Positions 42,453-49,799 of a DNA stretch of 64,000 nt are shown one piece after another. Position 1 is the stretch's first letter. Each line of letters opens with the position of its first letter. Source of the stretch: Flagellimonas allohymeniacidonis. GTDB taxonomy: Bacteria > Bacteroidota > Bacteroidia > Flavobacteriales > Flavobacteriaceae. The stretch lies in assembly GCF_004296335.1 (NCBI RefSeq), contig NZ_SGIU01000002.1, positions 1,377,882 to 1,441,881 of the forward strand, read 5' to 3'. Position numbers and translations under genes: made by a program. The notes beneath the pieces were generated by a model. It was not told where the DNA came from. It did not search any database and saw only the letters and a program-made list of their open reading frames with translations.

Positions 42453-43787
42453 ATGTCTCGAATTTTAATAAAGAATGCCAAGGTTGTCAATGAAAATAAT
42501 ATCATCGAAACCGATTTACTTTTGGATGGGGATTTCATTGAAAAACTGGATACCGACATCACTCATGATTCTGCTGAGGTCATTGATGTTCAGGGAGATT
42601 ATGTGTTGCCAGGGATTATTGATGACCAAGTCCATTTTAGGGAACCGGGCTTAACGCACAAAGGGAATATTGAAAGTGAGAGTAGGGCAGCTTTGGCAGG
42701 GGGCATCACCAGCTTTATGGAGCAACCCAACACGGTTCCGCAAACCACGACCATAGAAAAACTCGAAGCCAAATTCGCCACAGCAGCCAATACTTCTTGG
42801 GCCAATTATTCCTTTTTGTTCGGTGGCACCAACGATAATTTGGAAGAATTAAAAAAGTTGGACAAAAATGCTTGTTCCGGGGTAAAATTGTTTCTAGGTT
42901 CGTCCACGGGAAACATGTTGGTGGATGATGAAGCGGTCCTTGAACGCATTTTCAGTTCAACGGAGATGGTGATATCTACCCATTGCGAAGATGAGGGCAC
43001 GATTCGGGCCAATCTTGCAAAATATAAGTCAGAATATGGGGATGACATTCCAATGCGATACCATCCCATCATACGGAGTGAAGAAGCTTGCTACCTTTCG
43101 TCATCCAAAGCCATTGCCCTGGCAAAAAAAACAGGAGCCCGATTGCATGTCTTCCACCTTTCCACTGGGATTGAAACAGATTTGTTTACCAATACCATTC
43201 CTTTAGAGGAAAAAAAGATTACGGCTGAGGTATGCATTCACCATTTGTGGTTTTCCGATGAAGATTATGACACCAAAGGGGCACTGATCAAATGGAATCC
43301 AGCGGTGAAAACTTCAAAAGACAGGGACATGCTTTGGGAGGCCCTGTTGGATGATAGAATTGATGTGGTGGCCACGGACCATGCGCCGCATACCCTTCAG
43401 GAAAAGGATAATCCTTATGCCAACTGTCCCTCGGGAGGACCATTGGTGCAACATGCCTTGTTGGCAATGCTCCAAAAAGAACAGGAAGGAAAAATAAGCT
43501 TGGAAAAAGTGGTTGAAAAAATGTGCCACAATCCGGCCAAACTATTTGATTTGGATCGAAGGGGCTTTATCCGGGAAGGATATTATGCGGATTTGGTTCA
43601 GATCAATCGAAATTCACCTTCGCTGGTGGAAAAATCCAACATTCTGTACAAATGTGGTTGGTCTCCCTTTGAAGGCGTCACATTTGATTCGAAAGTTGTT
43701 CGAACTTTTGTAAATGGGCATTTAGCCTATGATAAGGGCGCTTTTTCTGAAAAGAGAAACGCCAGAAGATTGACATTCAATCGTTGA
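42453..43787 (+). CDS. pyrC: dihydroorotase
   Basis: Catalyses ring closure of carbamoyl aspartate in pyrimidine synthesis. The 444-residue class I-type enzyme has the metal-site block IDDQVHFREPGLTHKG, where the first histidine of HxH is Gln, a Lys in GVKLFLGSSTGNM, His in STHCED and LHVFHLST, and Asp in VATDHAPH. The Gln substitution is, from memory, common in Bacteroidota homologues. It sits between a glycosyltransferase and a DUF4296 lipoprotein; no other pyrimidine gene is near. Confidence 0.9.
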   Translation: MSRILIKNAKVVNENNIIETDLLLDGDFIEKLDTDITHDSAEVIDVQGDYVLPGIIDDQVHFREPGLTHKGNIESESRAALAGGITSFMEQPNTVPQTTTIEKLEAKFATAANTSWANYSFLFGGTNDNLEELKKLDKNACSGVKLFLGSSTGNMLVDDEAVLERIFSSTEMVISTHCEDEGTIRANLAKYKSEYGDDIPMRYHPIIRSEEACYLSSSKAIALAKKTGARLHVFHLSTGIETDLFTNTIPLEEKKITAEVCIHHLWFSDEDYDTKGALIKWNPAVKTSKDRDMLWEALLDDRIDVVATDHAPHTLQEKDNPYANCPSGGPLVQHALLAMLQKEQEGKISLEKVVEKMCHNPAKLFDLDRRGFIREGYYADLVQINRNSPSLVEKSNILYKCGWSPFEGVTFDSKVVRTFVNGHLAYDKGAFSEKRNARRLTFNR

Positions 43788-43788
43788 A

Positions 43789-44217
43789 ATGAAGAAAGTA
43801 ACACTGCTTTTATTTGCCATACTGACCATCTCATGCGCTGAAAAGGTAATTGAGCCACCTCAAGACCTTATTCCCAAGGAGAAAATGGTGGAAATTTTAC
43901 ATGACCTGGCCATCTTGAATGCCACGAGAACGTCGTTTGGGTCAGTGTTGGAAGACAATGATATTGAAATCATGGACTTTTTGTTTCTGAAATACGAAAT
44001 AGACAGCCTTCAATTTTCCAACAGTGACCGGTATTATGCTTCCATTCCTTTGGAGTATCAATCCATATATGAAGAAGTGGAGTCTAAAATTCAGAAGCAA
44101 AGAACATCTCTGGAAGAGGCCAAGAAAAGCAGAAATGACAGTATCCGGAAGGTTCAAGAAGCCGAAAAAGATACGGTCAATGTGAAGAAGGAAGACCCCA
44201 CCCCATCTTCCAATTAA
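43789..44217 (+). CDS. DUF4296 lipoprotein
   Basis: A 142-residue lipoprotein with a signal peptide ending in lipobox TISC (Cys about 16). The mature N-terminal part has PKEKMVEILHDLAILNATR, the DUF4296 signature; the C-terminal ~50 residues are a charged coiled coil ending in a Pro/Ser/Asn-rich tail. Its function is unknown. It begins 1 bp after the dihydroorotase stop and overlaps the convergent epimerase gene by 4 bp. Confidence 0.87.
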   Translation: MKKVTLLLFAILTISCAEKVIEPPQDLIPKEKMVEILHDLAILNATRTSFGSVLEDNDIEIMDFLFLKYEIDSLQFSNSDRYYASIPLEYQSIYEEVESKIQKQRTSLEEAKKSRNDSIRKVQEAEKDTVNVKKEDPTPSSN

Positions 44218-45212
44218 ATCTTGAATTTGGAACTGCAAAAAGCAATGGTGTCGTCCAAGGATTCGTATTCAAATCCGGGGATAGTTCTGGATTTGGCATT
44301 GTCGTAATTCTCTTGGTTGTAAAGGCCTTTTACAATGTTTTTTGTGAGCTTTCTGCGTTTTCCGGTAAATATTTGGGAAAGGAAATCCATCCGCCATAAA
44401 AATTCCAATACCCACATCGGAACTTTCTTTTCGGGTGGATTTACTCCCATGGCTACGGCGATTTTTTCAAAAACATCAAGGTAACTTAGGTTTTGGTTGA
44501 CCAAAATATAACGCTCCCCAGAGATATTGGATTTCATTAGATAGGTCATTGCAGATACCACATCGTTTACGCTTGTAAAACCGGTTCCTCCAGGAAATGA
44601 ACTCTTTTTTTCCTTGGCGACGTGTTTGAAAAGCACACCGCTTCCTGAGTGCCAAAACCCGGGACCCAATACAATTCCTGGGTTAACAACAACAACTGGA
44701 AGCCCTTCTTTCCAACCTCTCCAAACTTCCAGTTCGGCCTCAAACTTTGACAGACCATATACCGAAACATAGGTGTCGTTCCACTCTGTTTCCTCGTTAA
44801 TGGCGACACCTTTTTTCCCTGAACCAATAGCAGCAATTGAGCTGACATAGCACAGTTGTTTAATACCATGTTTGAGCGATAGGTTTACGACGTTCGCCGT
44901 GCCCTCAACATTGATTTTTAACAAGGAATTGAAATCTTTGGGATCAAACGAAATAAGTGCTGCAGAGTGGTACACATAGTCCACATCATGAAAATGGGCT
45001 TCCAAAGAACCCAAATCGGTAATATCGGCCTTTACCCATTGGATTTTTTTGAGGTAATCCTCAGGATTATCAGTGTAGTAGCTAAAAACCTTGGTGACCT
45101 TGGGGATGGAACTTTTATCTCGATAGGTTGCTTTAACAGCCTCTCCTTGTTCCACCAATTTGAAGAGCAAATGGGCCCCAATCAATCCAGTTCCTCCGGT
45201 AACCAAAATCAT
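44214..45212 (-). CDS. NAD-dependent epimerase/dehydratase family protein
   Basis: A 332-residue extended SDR. The Rossmann loop is VTGGTGLIGAHLL (4-16), and YxxxK-type residues occur in SVYGLSKFEAELEVW. Domain architecture matches NAD-dependent epimerases or dihydroflavonol-4-reductase-like proteins. The substrate is unknown; nearby glycosyltransferases make a sugar nucleotide plausible but not certain. Confidence 0.88.
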   Translation of the reverse strand: MILVTGGTGLIGAHLLFKLVEQGEAVKATYRDKSSIPKVTKVFSYYTDNPEDYLKKIQWVKADITDLGSLEAHFHDVDYVYHSAALISFDPKDFNSLLKINVEGTANVVNLSLKHGIKQLCYVSSIAAIGSGKKGVAINEETEWNDTYVSVYGLSKFEAELEVWRGWKEGLPVVVVNPGIVLGPGFWHSGSGVLFKHVAKEKKSSFPGGTGFTSVNDVVSAMTYLMKSNISGERYILVNQNLSYLDVFEKIAVAMGVNPPEKKVPMWVLEFLWRMDFLSQIFTGKRRKLTKNIVKGLYNQENYDNAKSRTIPGFEYESLDDTIAFCSSKFKI

Positions 45213-45267
45213 TTCGTAAAAGTACCCATTTGATGCGGATTTACATATCGATATAAGAACTTCATTC

Positions 45268-45275
45268 TATATTTG
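45268..45275 (+). promoter_or_regulatory. -7 element (TATATTTG) of tyrS
   Basis: TATATTTG fits TAnnTTTG and ends 21 bp before the tyrS ATG at 45297. It also supports choosing that ATG over the upstream in-frame one at 45273. Confidence 0.6.
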
Positions 45276-45296
45276 CACTTTCTGAAATACCTAGGG

Positions 45297-46592
45297 ATGA
45301 GTAAAAACTTTGTAGAAGAATTACGTTGGAGGGGAATGGTCCATGATGTGATGCCGGGCACTGAGGAACATCTTATGCAGGAGATGCAGGCTGCTTATGT
45401 GGGGATCGACCCTACTGCCGATTCGCTTCACATTGGTCATTTGGTCAGTGTAATGATGCTCAAACACTTTCAATTGGCCGGTCACAAACCTTTTGCTTTG
45501 ATTGGCGGAGCCACGGGCATGATAGGAGACCCCTCAGGCAAATCGATGGAACGTAATCTTTTGGATGAGAAAACCCTGCGGCTTAATCAGGAATCGATCA
45601 AAGAACAGCTCTCCCGTTTTTTGGACTTTGAAAGTGATGCACCCAATGCGGCCATGTTGGTGAACAATTACGACTGGATGAAGGATTTTAGCTTTTTGGA
45701 ATTCATTCGTGATGTTGGAAAGCATATCACCGTGAATTACATGATGGCCAAAGACTCTGTGAGGAAACGCTTGTCTTCTGAGGCAAAGGAAGGCATGTCA
45801 TTCACCGAGTTTACCTACCAATTGGTGCAGGGGTACGATTTTCTGTATTTGTTCCAAAATTACAACTGCACCCTACAGATGGGCGGAAGTGATCAATGGG
45901 GTAATATTACCACGGGTACAGAGCTCATCCGAAGGATTGGTGGCGGTAAAGGTTTTGCCTTGACTTGTCCGCTGATCACCAAGGCGGATGGCACCAAATT
46001 TGGCAAGACTGAAGGCGGCAACATTTGGTTGGACGCCCATAGAACATCTCCCTATAAATTCTACCAATATTGGCTAAATACCTCTGATGAAGATGCGGTA
46101 AAGTATATTAAGATCTTCACGTTTTTAAGTAAAGATGAGATAGAGGCGCTAGCCAAAGAACATGAGGAAGAGCCACATTTGAGGATGCTTCAGAAAAAAC
46201 TGGCTGAGGAAATCACGGTAATGGTCCACTCAAAAGGGGATTTGGAAAAAGCCGTTCACGCAAGTACCATTCTCTTCGGAAAATCCACCTCAGAAGATCT
46301 AAAACAGTTGGACGAAAAGACATTTTTAGATGTTTTTGAAGGGATTCCGCAGGCAGAGCTGCCCAAATCTGAACTTGAAAATGGTCTGGATATGATAGGG
46401 GCTTTGGCGGCCAAAACGGGCTTCCTAGGTTCCAATGGTGAGGCACGAAGAGAGTTAAAACAAAATTCCATTTCTGTAAATAAAGCGAAGGTCAAGGAGG
46501 ATTACACCATAAGTTCTTCGGACTTGATCAATGACCGTTTTGTGCTCCTACAACGAGGAAAAAAGAATTACTATTTATTGATAATCAATTGA
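45297..46592 (+). CDS. tyrS: tyrosyl-tRNA synthetase
   Basis: A 431-residue class I synthetase of the TyrRS-alpha type. HIGH motif DSLHIGHL, the KMSKS-equivalent KFGKTEGG, and a C-terminal S4 RNA-binding domain ([18 protein letters not shown]). The start ATG at 45297 ([14 protein letters not shown]) is supported by the -7 box directly upstream. It ends 6 bp before the convergent LuxE-like gene. Confidence 0.96.
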   Translation: MSKNFVEELRWRGMVHDVMPGTEEHLMQEMQAAYVGIDPTADSLHIGHLVSVMMLKHFQLAGHKPFALIGGATGMIGDPSGKSMERNLLDEKTLRLNQESIKEQLSRFLDFESDAPNAAMLVNNYDWMKDFSFLEFIRDVGKHITVNYMMAKDSVRKRLSSEAKEGMSFTEFTYQLVQGYDFLYLFQNYNCTLQMGGSDQWGNITTGTELIRRIGGGKGFALTCPLITKADGTKFGKTEGGNIWLDAHRTSPYKFYQYWLNTSDEDAVKYIKIFTFLSKDEIEALAKEHEEEPHLRMLQKKLAEEITVMVHSKGDLEKAVHASTILFGKSTSEDLKQLDEKTFLDVFEGIPQAELPKSELENGLDMIGALAAKTGFLGSNGEARRELKQNSISVNKAKVKEDYTISSSDLINDRFVLLQRGKKNYYLLIIN

Positions 46593-46598
46593 TTGAAG

Positions 46599-47585
46599 TC
46601 AAAGAGCCATAAGGTTGCAACCCCTTATGTCCGAATGGTCAAACCGTCCCAAAACTTCGAAAGAGCCATCTTCATAGGTCTTGCCCAGGTCTTGCGTGGC
46701 AATGAATGCACAGGAGTATACATTGGCCAAATCTATTACATTGACTCCTCCAGTTTTGCGGTGGACTGCCCAGGACAAAGGATCTTCTGAGTCCCGCGTC
46801 ATGATTTTCATCCAATTTGGGGATTGAAATCTTCCGTTGCCCTTAGAGTAGGCCTGCGACAACAACTCGGTCATGCCATATTCGGAATGTATTTCTGAGG
46901 TGCTGAAGGCTTTTTTCAACACCCGATGGAGCTCTTCACGAATCATTTCTTTTCTGCGGCCTTTCATGCCGCCAGTTTCCATGATGGTAGTATGCCTTAA
47001 GGGAATGGGAAACTCTTCTGCCAAATCAAGCAAGGCAAAAGAAACACCAATGAGCAATGTTTTTTGTTTTGCTTTTTCAAGTCGCAAAAGGGTTGAACTC
47101 AGTTCTTGCAGGTTGTTGAGGTAAAAACCACTGTCCGAATGTCCGCTTTTTTCTATTAGATCGTTGACCATATAGACCAAGGACGAATTTTGACGCTCCA
47201 AATAAGAAGGTAACAAGGCCAAAACGCAATATTCGTTTATTGGACCGTAGAATTTCTCGAATGCCAAACGATAACTTTGCTGGTAGAGTCTAGCATCGAG
47301 AACAAAATGTTTGCTGGTTAAGCTGCCCGTAGTGCCACTGCTTTCAAAAACAAGTTCGGGGACTTTCCCAGAACATATAATTCGTTCCGATTTGAAGAAT
47401 TCGATAGGTAAAAAGGGGATATCCAGGGTTTGGGATACGTTCGAGGGCGATTTTCCCAAAAGCTTACAATATTTCCTGTAGATGGAGTTGTTTCGATACT
47501 GAAAATCGAAGATTTCGAGTGCTAGATCATTAAAATCAGCCTGATTGTCTAACGCGAAGATTTTCTGGATTCTTTTAACGTCCAT
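46599..47585 (-). CDS. LuxE/acyl-protein synthetase-like protein
   Basis: A 328-residue protein of the acyl-protein synthetase/LuxE branch of the adenylate-forming superfamily. The ATP-binding P-loop-like motif is FESSGTTGSLTS, and TIMETGGMKGRRKE and EYGMTELLSQAY are the central catalytic motifs. LuxE activates fatty acids as acyl-AMP and transfers them to its own cysteine or a carrier. There are no luxC, luxD or luxAB genes nearby, so a luminescence role is not supported; lipid or capsule acyl activation is possible. Confidence 0.87.
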   Translation of the reverse strand: MDVKRIQKIFALDNQADFNDLALEIFDFQYRNNSIYRKYCKLLGKSPSNVSQTLDIPFLPIEFFKSERIICSGKVPELVFESSGTTGSLTSKHFVLDARLYQQSYRLAFEKFYGPINEYCVLALLPSYLERQNSSLVYMVNDLIEKSGHSDSGFYLNNLQELSSTLLRLEKAKQKTLLIGVSFALLDLAEEFPIPLRHTTIMETGGMKGRRKEMIREELHRVLKKAFSTSEIHSEYGMTELLSQAYSKGNGRFQSPNWMKIMTRDSEDPLSWAVHRKTGGVNVIDLANVYSCAFIATQDLGKTYEDGSFEVLGRFDHSDIRGCNLMAL

Positions 47586-47644
47586 CAGGAAGTAAAAGTA
47601 CCCAAAAATAGAAAGCTAAGTGTCAAAAAGTGAAGAGAGCCAAC

Positions 47645-47971
47645 CTATTTGATGACCAGCTTACGGGTCATTGTTTTCTCTCTTTCCGTTACTTGAAGCA
47701 CATATACGCCGGGAACCAATCGTGAGATGTTCAAAGTATTGGTTGAAATCCTGTCGGTTAGAACAACCTCTCCAAAAACATCATAAATCTTTATTGATTT
47801 AACGCCGTTCGTTTCTGTGGTAATATACACTTCATCGCCATAAACGGGATTGGGGTACATTTTAAAACCCTGCAATTCGCTTATTTGTTGGGTATTGACA
47901 CTGACCAATTCCTGACCGAAGGTAAATAGTGGAAAAGCCATAAGTATAATAACAAAGTAGAGTTTCCTCAT
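47645..47971 (-). CDS. minimal T9SS-sorted protein
   Basis: A 108-residue protein consisting of little more than a signal peptide (about residues 1-19) and a type IX secretion type A sorting domain (FKMYPNPVYGDEVYI to TRKLVIK). The conserved YPNP start, the GVYVLQV strand and the KLVIK end are present. Since the sorting domain is normally removed after export, what remains would be very short. It has a paralogue next door (48112-48423). Confidence 0.87.
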   Translation of the reverse strand: MRKLYFVIILMAFPLFTFGQELVSVNTQQISELQGFKMYPNPVYGDEVYITTETNGVKSIKIYDVFGEVVLTDRISTNTLNISRLVPGVYVLQVTEREKTMTRKLVIK

Positions 47972-48111
47972 AAATGCTGATTTGGGAATTAAGCATTATA
48001 AATGTAGTCAACAAGGTTAAAGCATACCATAAAATGTTGTGAAACAAAGAATTATGTATGTAAAAAAGAAAGAAACCCGGCTAAGAGCCAGAACTTGTAG
48101 GAAAAATGGAA

Positions 48112-48423
48112 CTATTTGATAATGAGCTTTCGGGTGGCTACCTTGCTATGTTCCTGTATTCTAATGATGTACACTCCTCTGTCTAGATTGGAAAGATTGA
48201 GCTCCCTGCCTATGATGGTTGTCCGTAACACTTGGGTTCCCAAAACATCAAAAATGACTATTTGCTTAGGGGAGTTTTGAGGGGTTTCAACATAGATTTT
48301 ACCTTGGGTAACCGGATTTGGATAGAGCTTTAACCCATTGATATCAGCAGTGGATTGGATATTTTCTTGAGAAAACCCAATACTGCAAATACATAAAAAG
48401 AAAACCAAGTAAAGGTGTTTCAT
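48112..48423 (-). CDS. minimal T9SS-sorted protein (paralogue)
   Basis: A 103-residue protein: signal peptide (MKHLYLVFFLCICSIGFSQ) and a T9SS type A sorting domain (LKLYPNPVTQGKIYV to TRKLIIK) separated by only about 10 residues. ATG at 48423 was chosen because it begins the signal peptide directly; the upstream frame is not signal-like. It is similar to the neighbouring minimal protein and lies 140 bp from it on the same strand. Confidence 0.85.
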   Translation of the reverse strand: MKHLYLVFFLCICSIGFSQENIQSTADINGLKLYPNPVTQGKIYVETPQNSPKQIVIFDVLGTQVLRTTIIGRELNLSNLDRGVYIIRIQEHSKVATRKLIIK

Positions 48424-48485
48424 ACAAAGTAGGTTACAAAGGCTATGCCACAAATATAGCTAAATACGTCGCTGAAAATGAACCG

Positions 48486-48517
48486 TTTATCGAAAAAGGA
48501 CCCAGATTTTCGATAAA
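48486..48517. repeat. 11-bp inverted repeat between T9SS gene and beta-helix lipoprotein gene
   Basis: TTTATCGAAAA (48486-48496) and TTTTCGATAAA (48507-48517) form a perfect stem around a 10-base loop. It lies upstream of the second minimal T9SS gene and 5 bases below the terminator of the lipoprotein gene. It could be an operator or an additional hairpin. Confidence 0.4.
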
Positions 48518-48521
48518 GTGC

Positions 48522-48552
48522 AAAATAAAAGGCCCTGCTGAGCAAGGCCTTT
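48522..48552 (-). terminator. terminator of the beta-helix lipoprotein gene
   Basis: AAAGGCC (48528-48534) and GGCCTTT (48546-48552) with an inner TGCT/AGCA stem form a hairpin; on the minus strand it is followed by a T-rich tail. It lies 22 bp past the stop codon of the lipoprotein gene. Confidence 0.75.
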
Positions 48553-48574
48553 AACTATTGCGAAACATCTTAAA

Positions 48575-49777
48575 TTAGTTGATACCCACGGTCCACCCAG
48601 CTCCCCAAGTGGCAACATCGGTACCTGTACCATTTCCAACCCCGGAAATAATGTCAGCCTCAGTAAAGGTGAATCCGGTATCATTTTTCAAGTTGGTGGT
48701 CACATTGTTGAAGGTAACATCAACAATGTTCAAGAGGTCATCCAATACACCTTGACCTGTTGGATTGTCTCCCATATCACCATCCAAATCAAAAGCTTCA
48801 TCGTAGTCGTTGATAACTACATTGGTGAAGGTACCTTGTGTACCGGCTCTTAGCCTAATCGCTTCGTCACCATCGTCTGTGCCGTCACCAACTACGGTTA
48901 CATTGGTCACGGTAGGAGCTGAGAAATATCCACCCTCATTGCTAAAATCAGTGTTGTATCCATCACATTCGAAAGCTTTGTCGTGGCTATCTCCGTGCTG
49001 CACGTAAACGTCGGTTAAACTTCCTACAAATCCTTCTGTCCAGTCAATGGAATCGTCTTCGGAATTTACAACGACCAAGTGGCTTGCATTCACTGTTCCT
49101 CCGAAGAATTCGAATCCATCGTCGGAACCTTCATAAACCTGAACAAAATCAATAGTGGTACCAGTTCCCACTCCGTAGATGGAAACTCCATTAAGTTCGG
49201 CATTACCATCAATGGCACCACCGGCATATTCTACTCGAACGTATTCTAGAATACCTGAATTATCGGTTGGCATATTTCCTCCAAAAGAAAGACCTCCAAC
49301 TTCGGTTGTTGCTGTGTCATCAGAACCATTTGGAGTAGAGTTGATCGGTGCTCTTCCACAGATTACCAAACCTCCCCAATCTCCAGAAGATGGAGTACCA
49401 GCGTTGGATGTAAATACTATGGGTGCATCTGGCTCACCGTCGGCAATGATTCTTGCCCCTTGCAAAATAGCAATGTAAGCATTTACTCCCACGGGCTCAG
49501 CTCTCACAGTCATACCAGCTGGAACGGTAAGTGTAGTTCCTGCGGACATCAAAACAGGACCGGTAATTACGTATTCTATTTCTGAATCCAAGGTTAAATT
49601 CTCCGTGAAAACACCACTAAGGTTAACCGTGTTTTCAGATTGGTCAGGATCACTTCCAGTATTATTGTTCGTAGTTGTTACACTGTTATCGTTAATAACA
49701 ATGTCTGAGGTATCGTCGCTTTCACAAGCAATAAACAAAGCAGCGGCTATACCTAAAAATAAAAACTTGTTTTTCAT
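48575..49777 (-). CDS. beta-helix-like surface lipoprotein
   Basis: A 400-residue lipoprotein (signal peptide ending LFIACESDD) whose mature part after a Thr/Asn/Asp-rich linker has repeated short beta strands with Gly/Asp/Asn turns typical of a right-handed parallel beta-helix. Segments include AYIAILQGARIIADGEPDAPIVFTSNAG, DWGGLVICGRAPIN and DGFEFFGG. I know this family as recurring next to TonB receptors in Bacteroidota, but it has no name. The substrate is unknown. It is the 3' gene of the receptor transcript (22-bp gap). Confidence 0.78.
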   Translation of the reverse strand: MKNKFLFLGIAAALFIACESDDTSDIVINDNSVTTTNNNTGSDPDQSENTVNLSGVFTENLTLDSEIEYVITGPVLMSAGTTLTVPAGMTVRAEPVGVNAYIAILQGARIIADGEPDAPIVFTSNAGTPSSGDWGGLVICGRAPINSTPNGSDDTATTEVGGLSFGGNMPTDNSGILEYVRVEYAGGAIDGNAELNGVSIYGVGTGTTIDFVQVYEGSDDGFEFFGGTVNASHLVVVNSEDDSIDWTEGFVGSLTDVYVQHGDSHDKAFECDGYNTDFSNEGGYFSAPTVTNVTVVGDGTDDGDEAIRLRAGTQGTFTNVVINDYDEAFDLDGDMGDNPTGQGVLDDLLNIVDVTFNNVTTNLKNDTGFTFTEADIISGVGNGTGTDVATWGAGWTVGIN

Positions 49778-49799
49778 TTGTTTGAGTTTAAAAAAAGAA

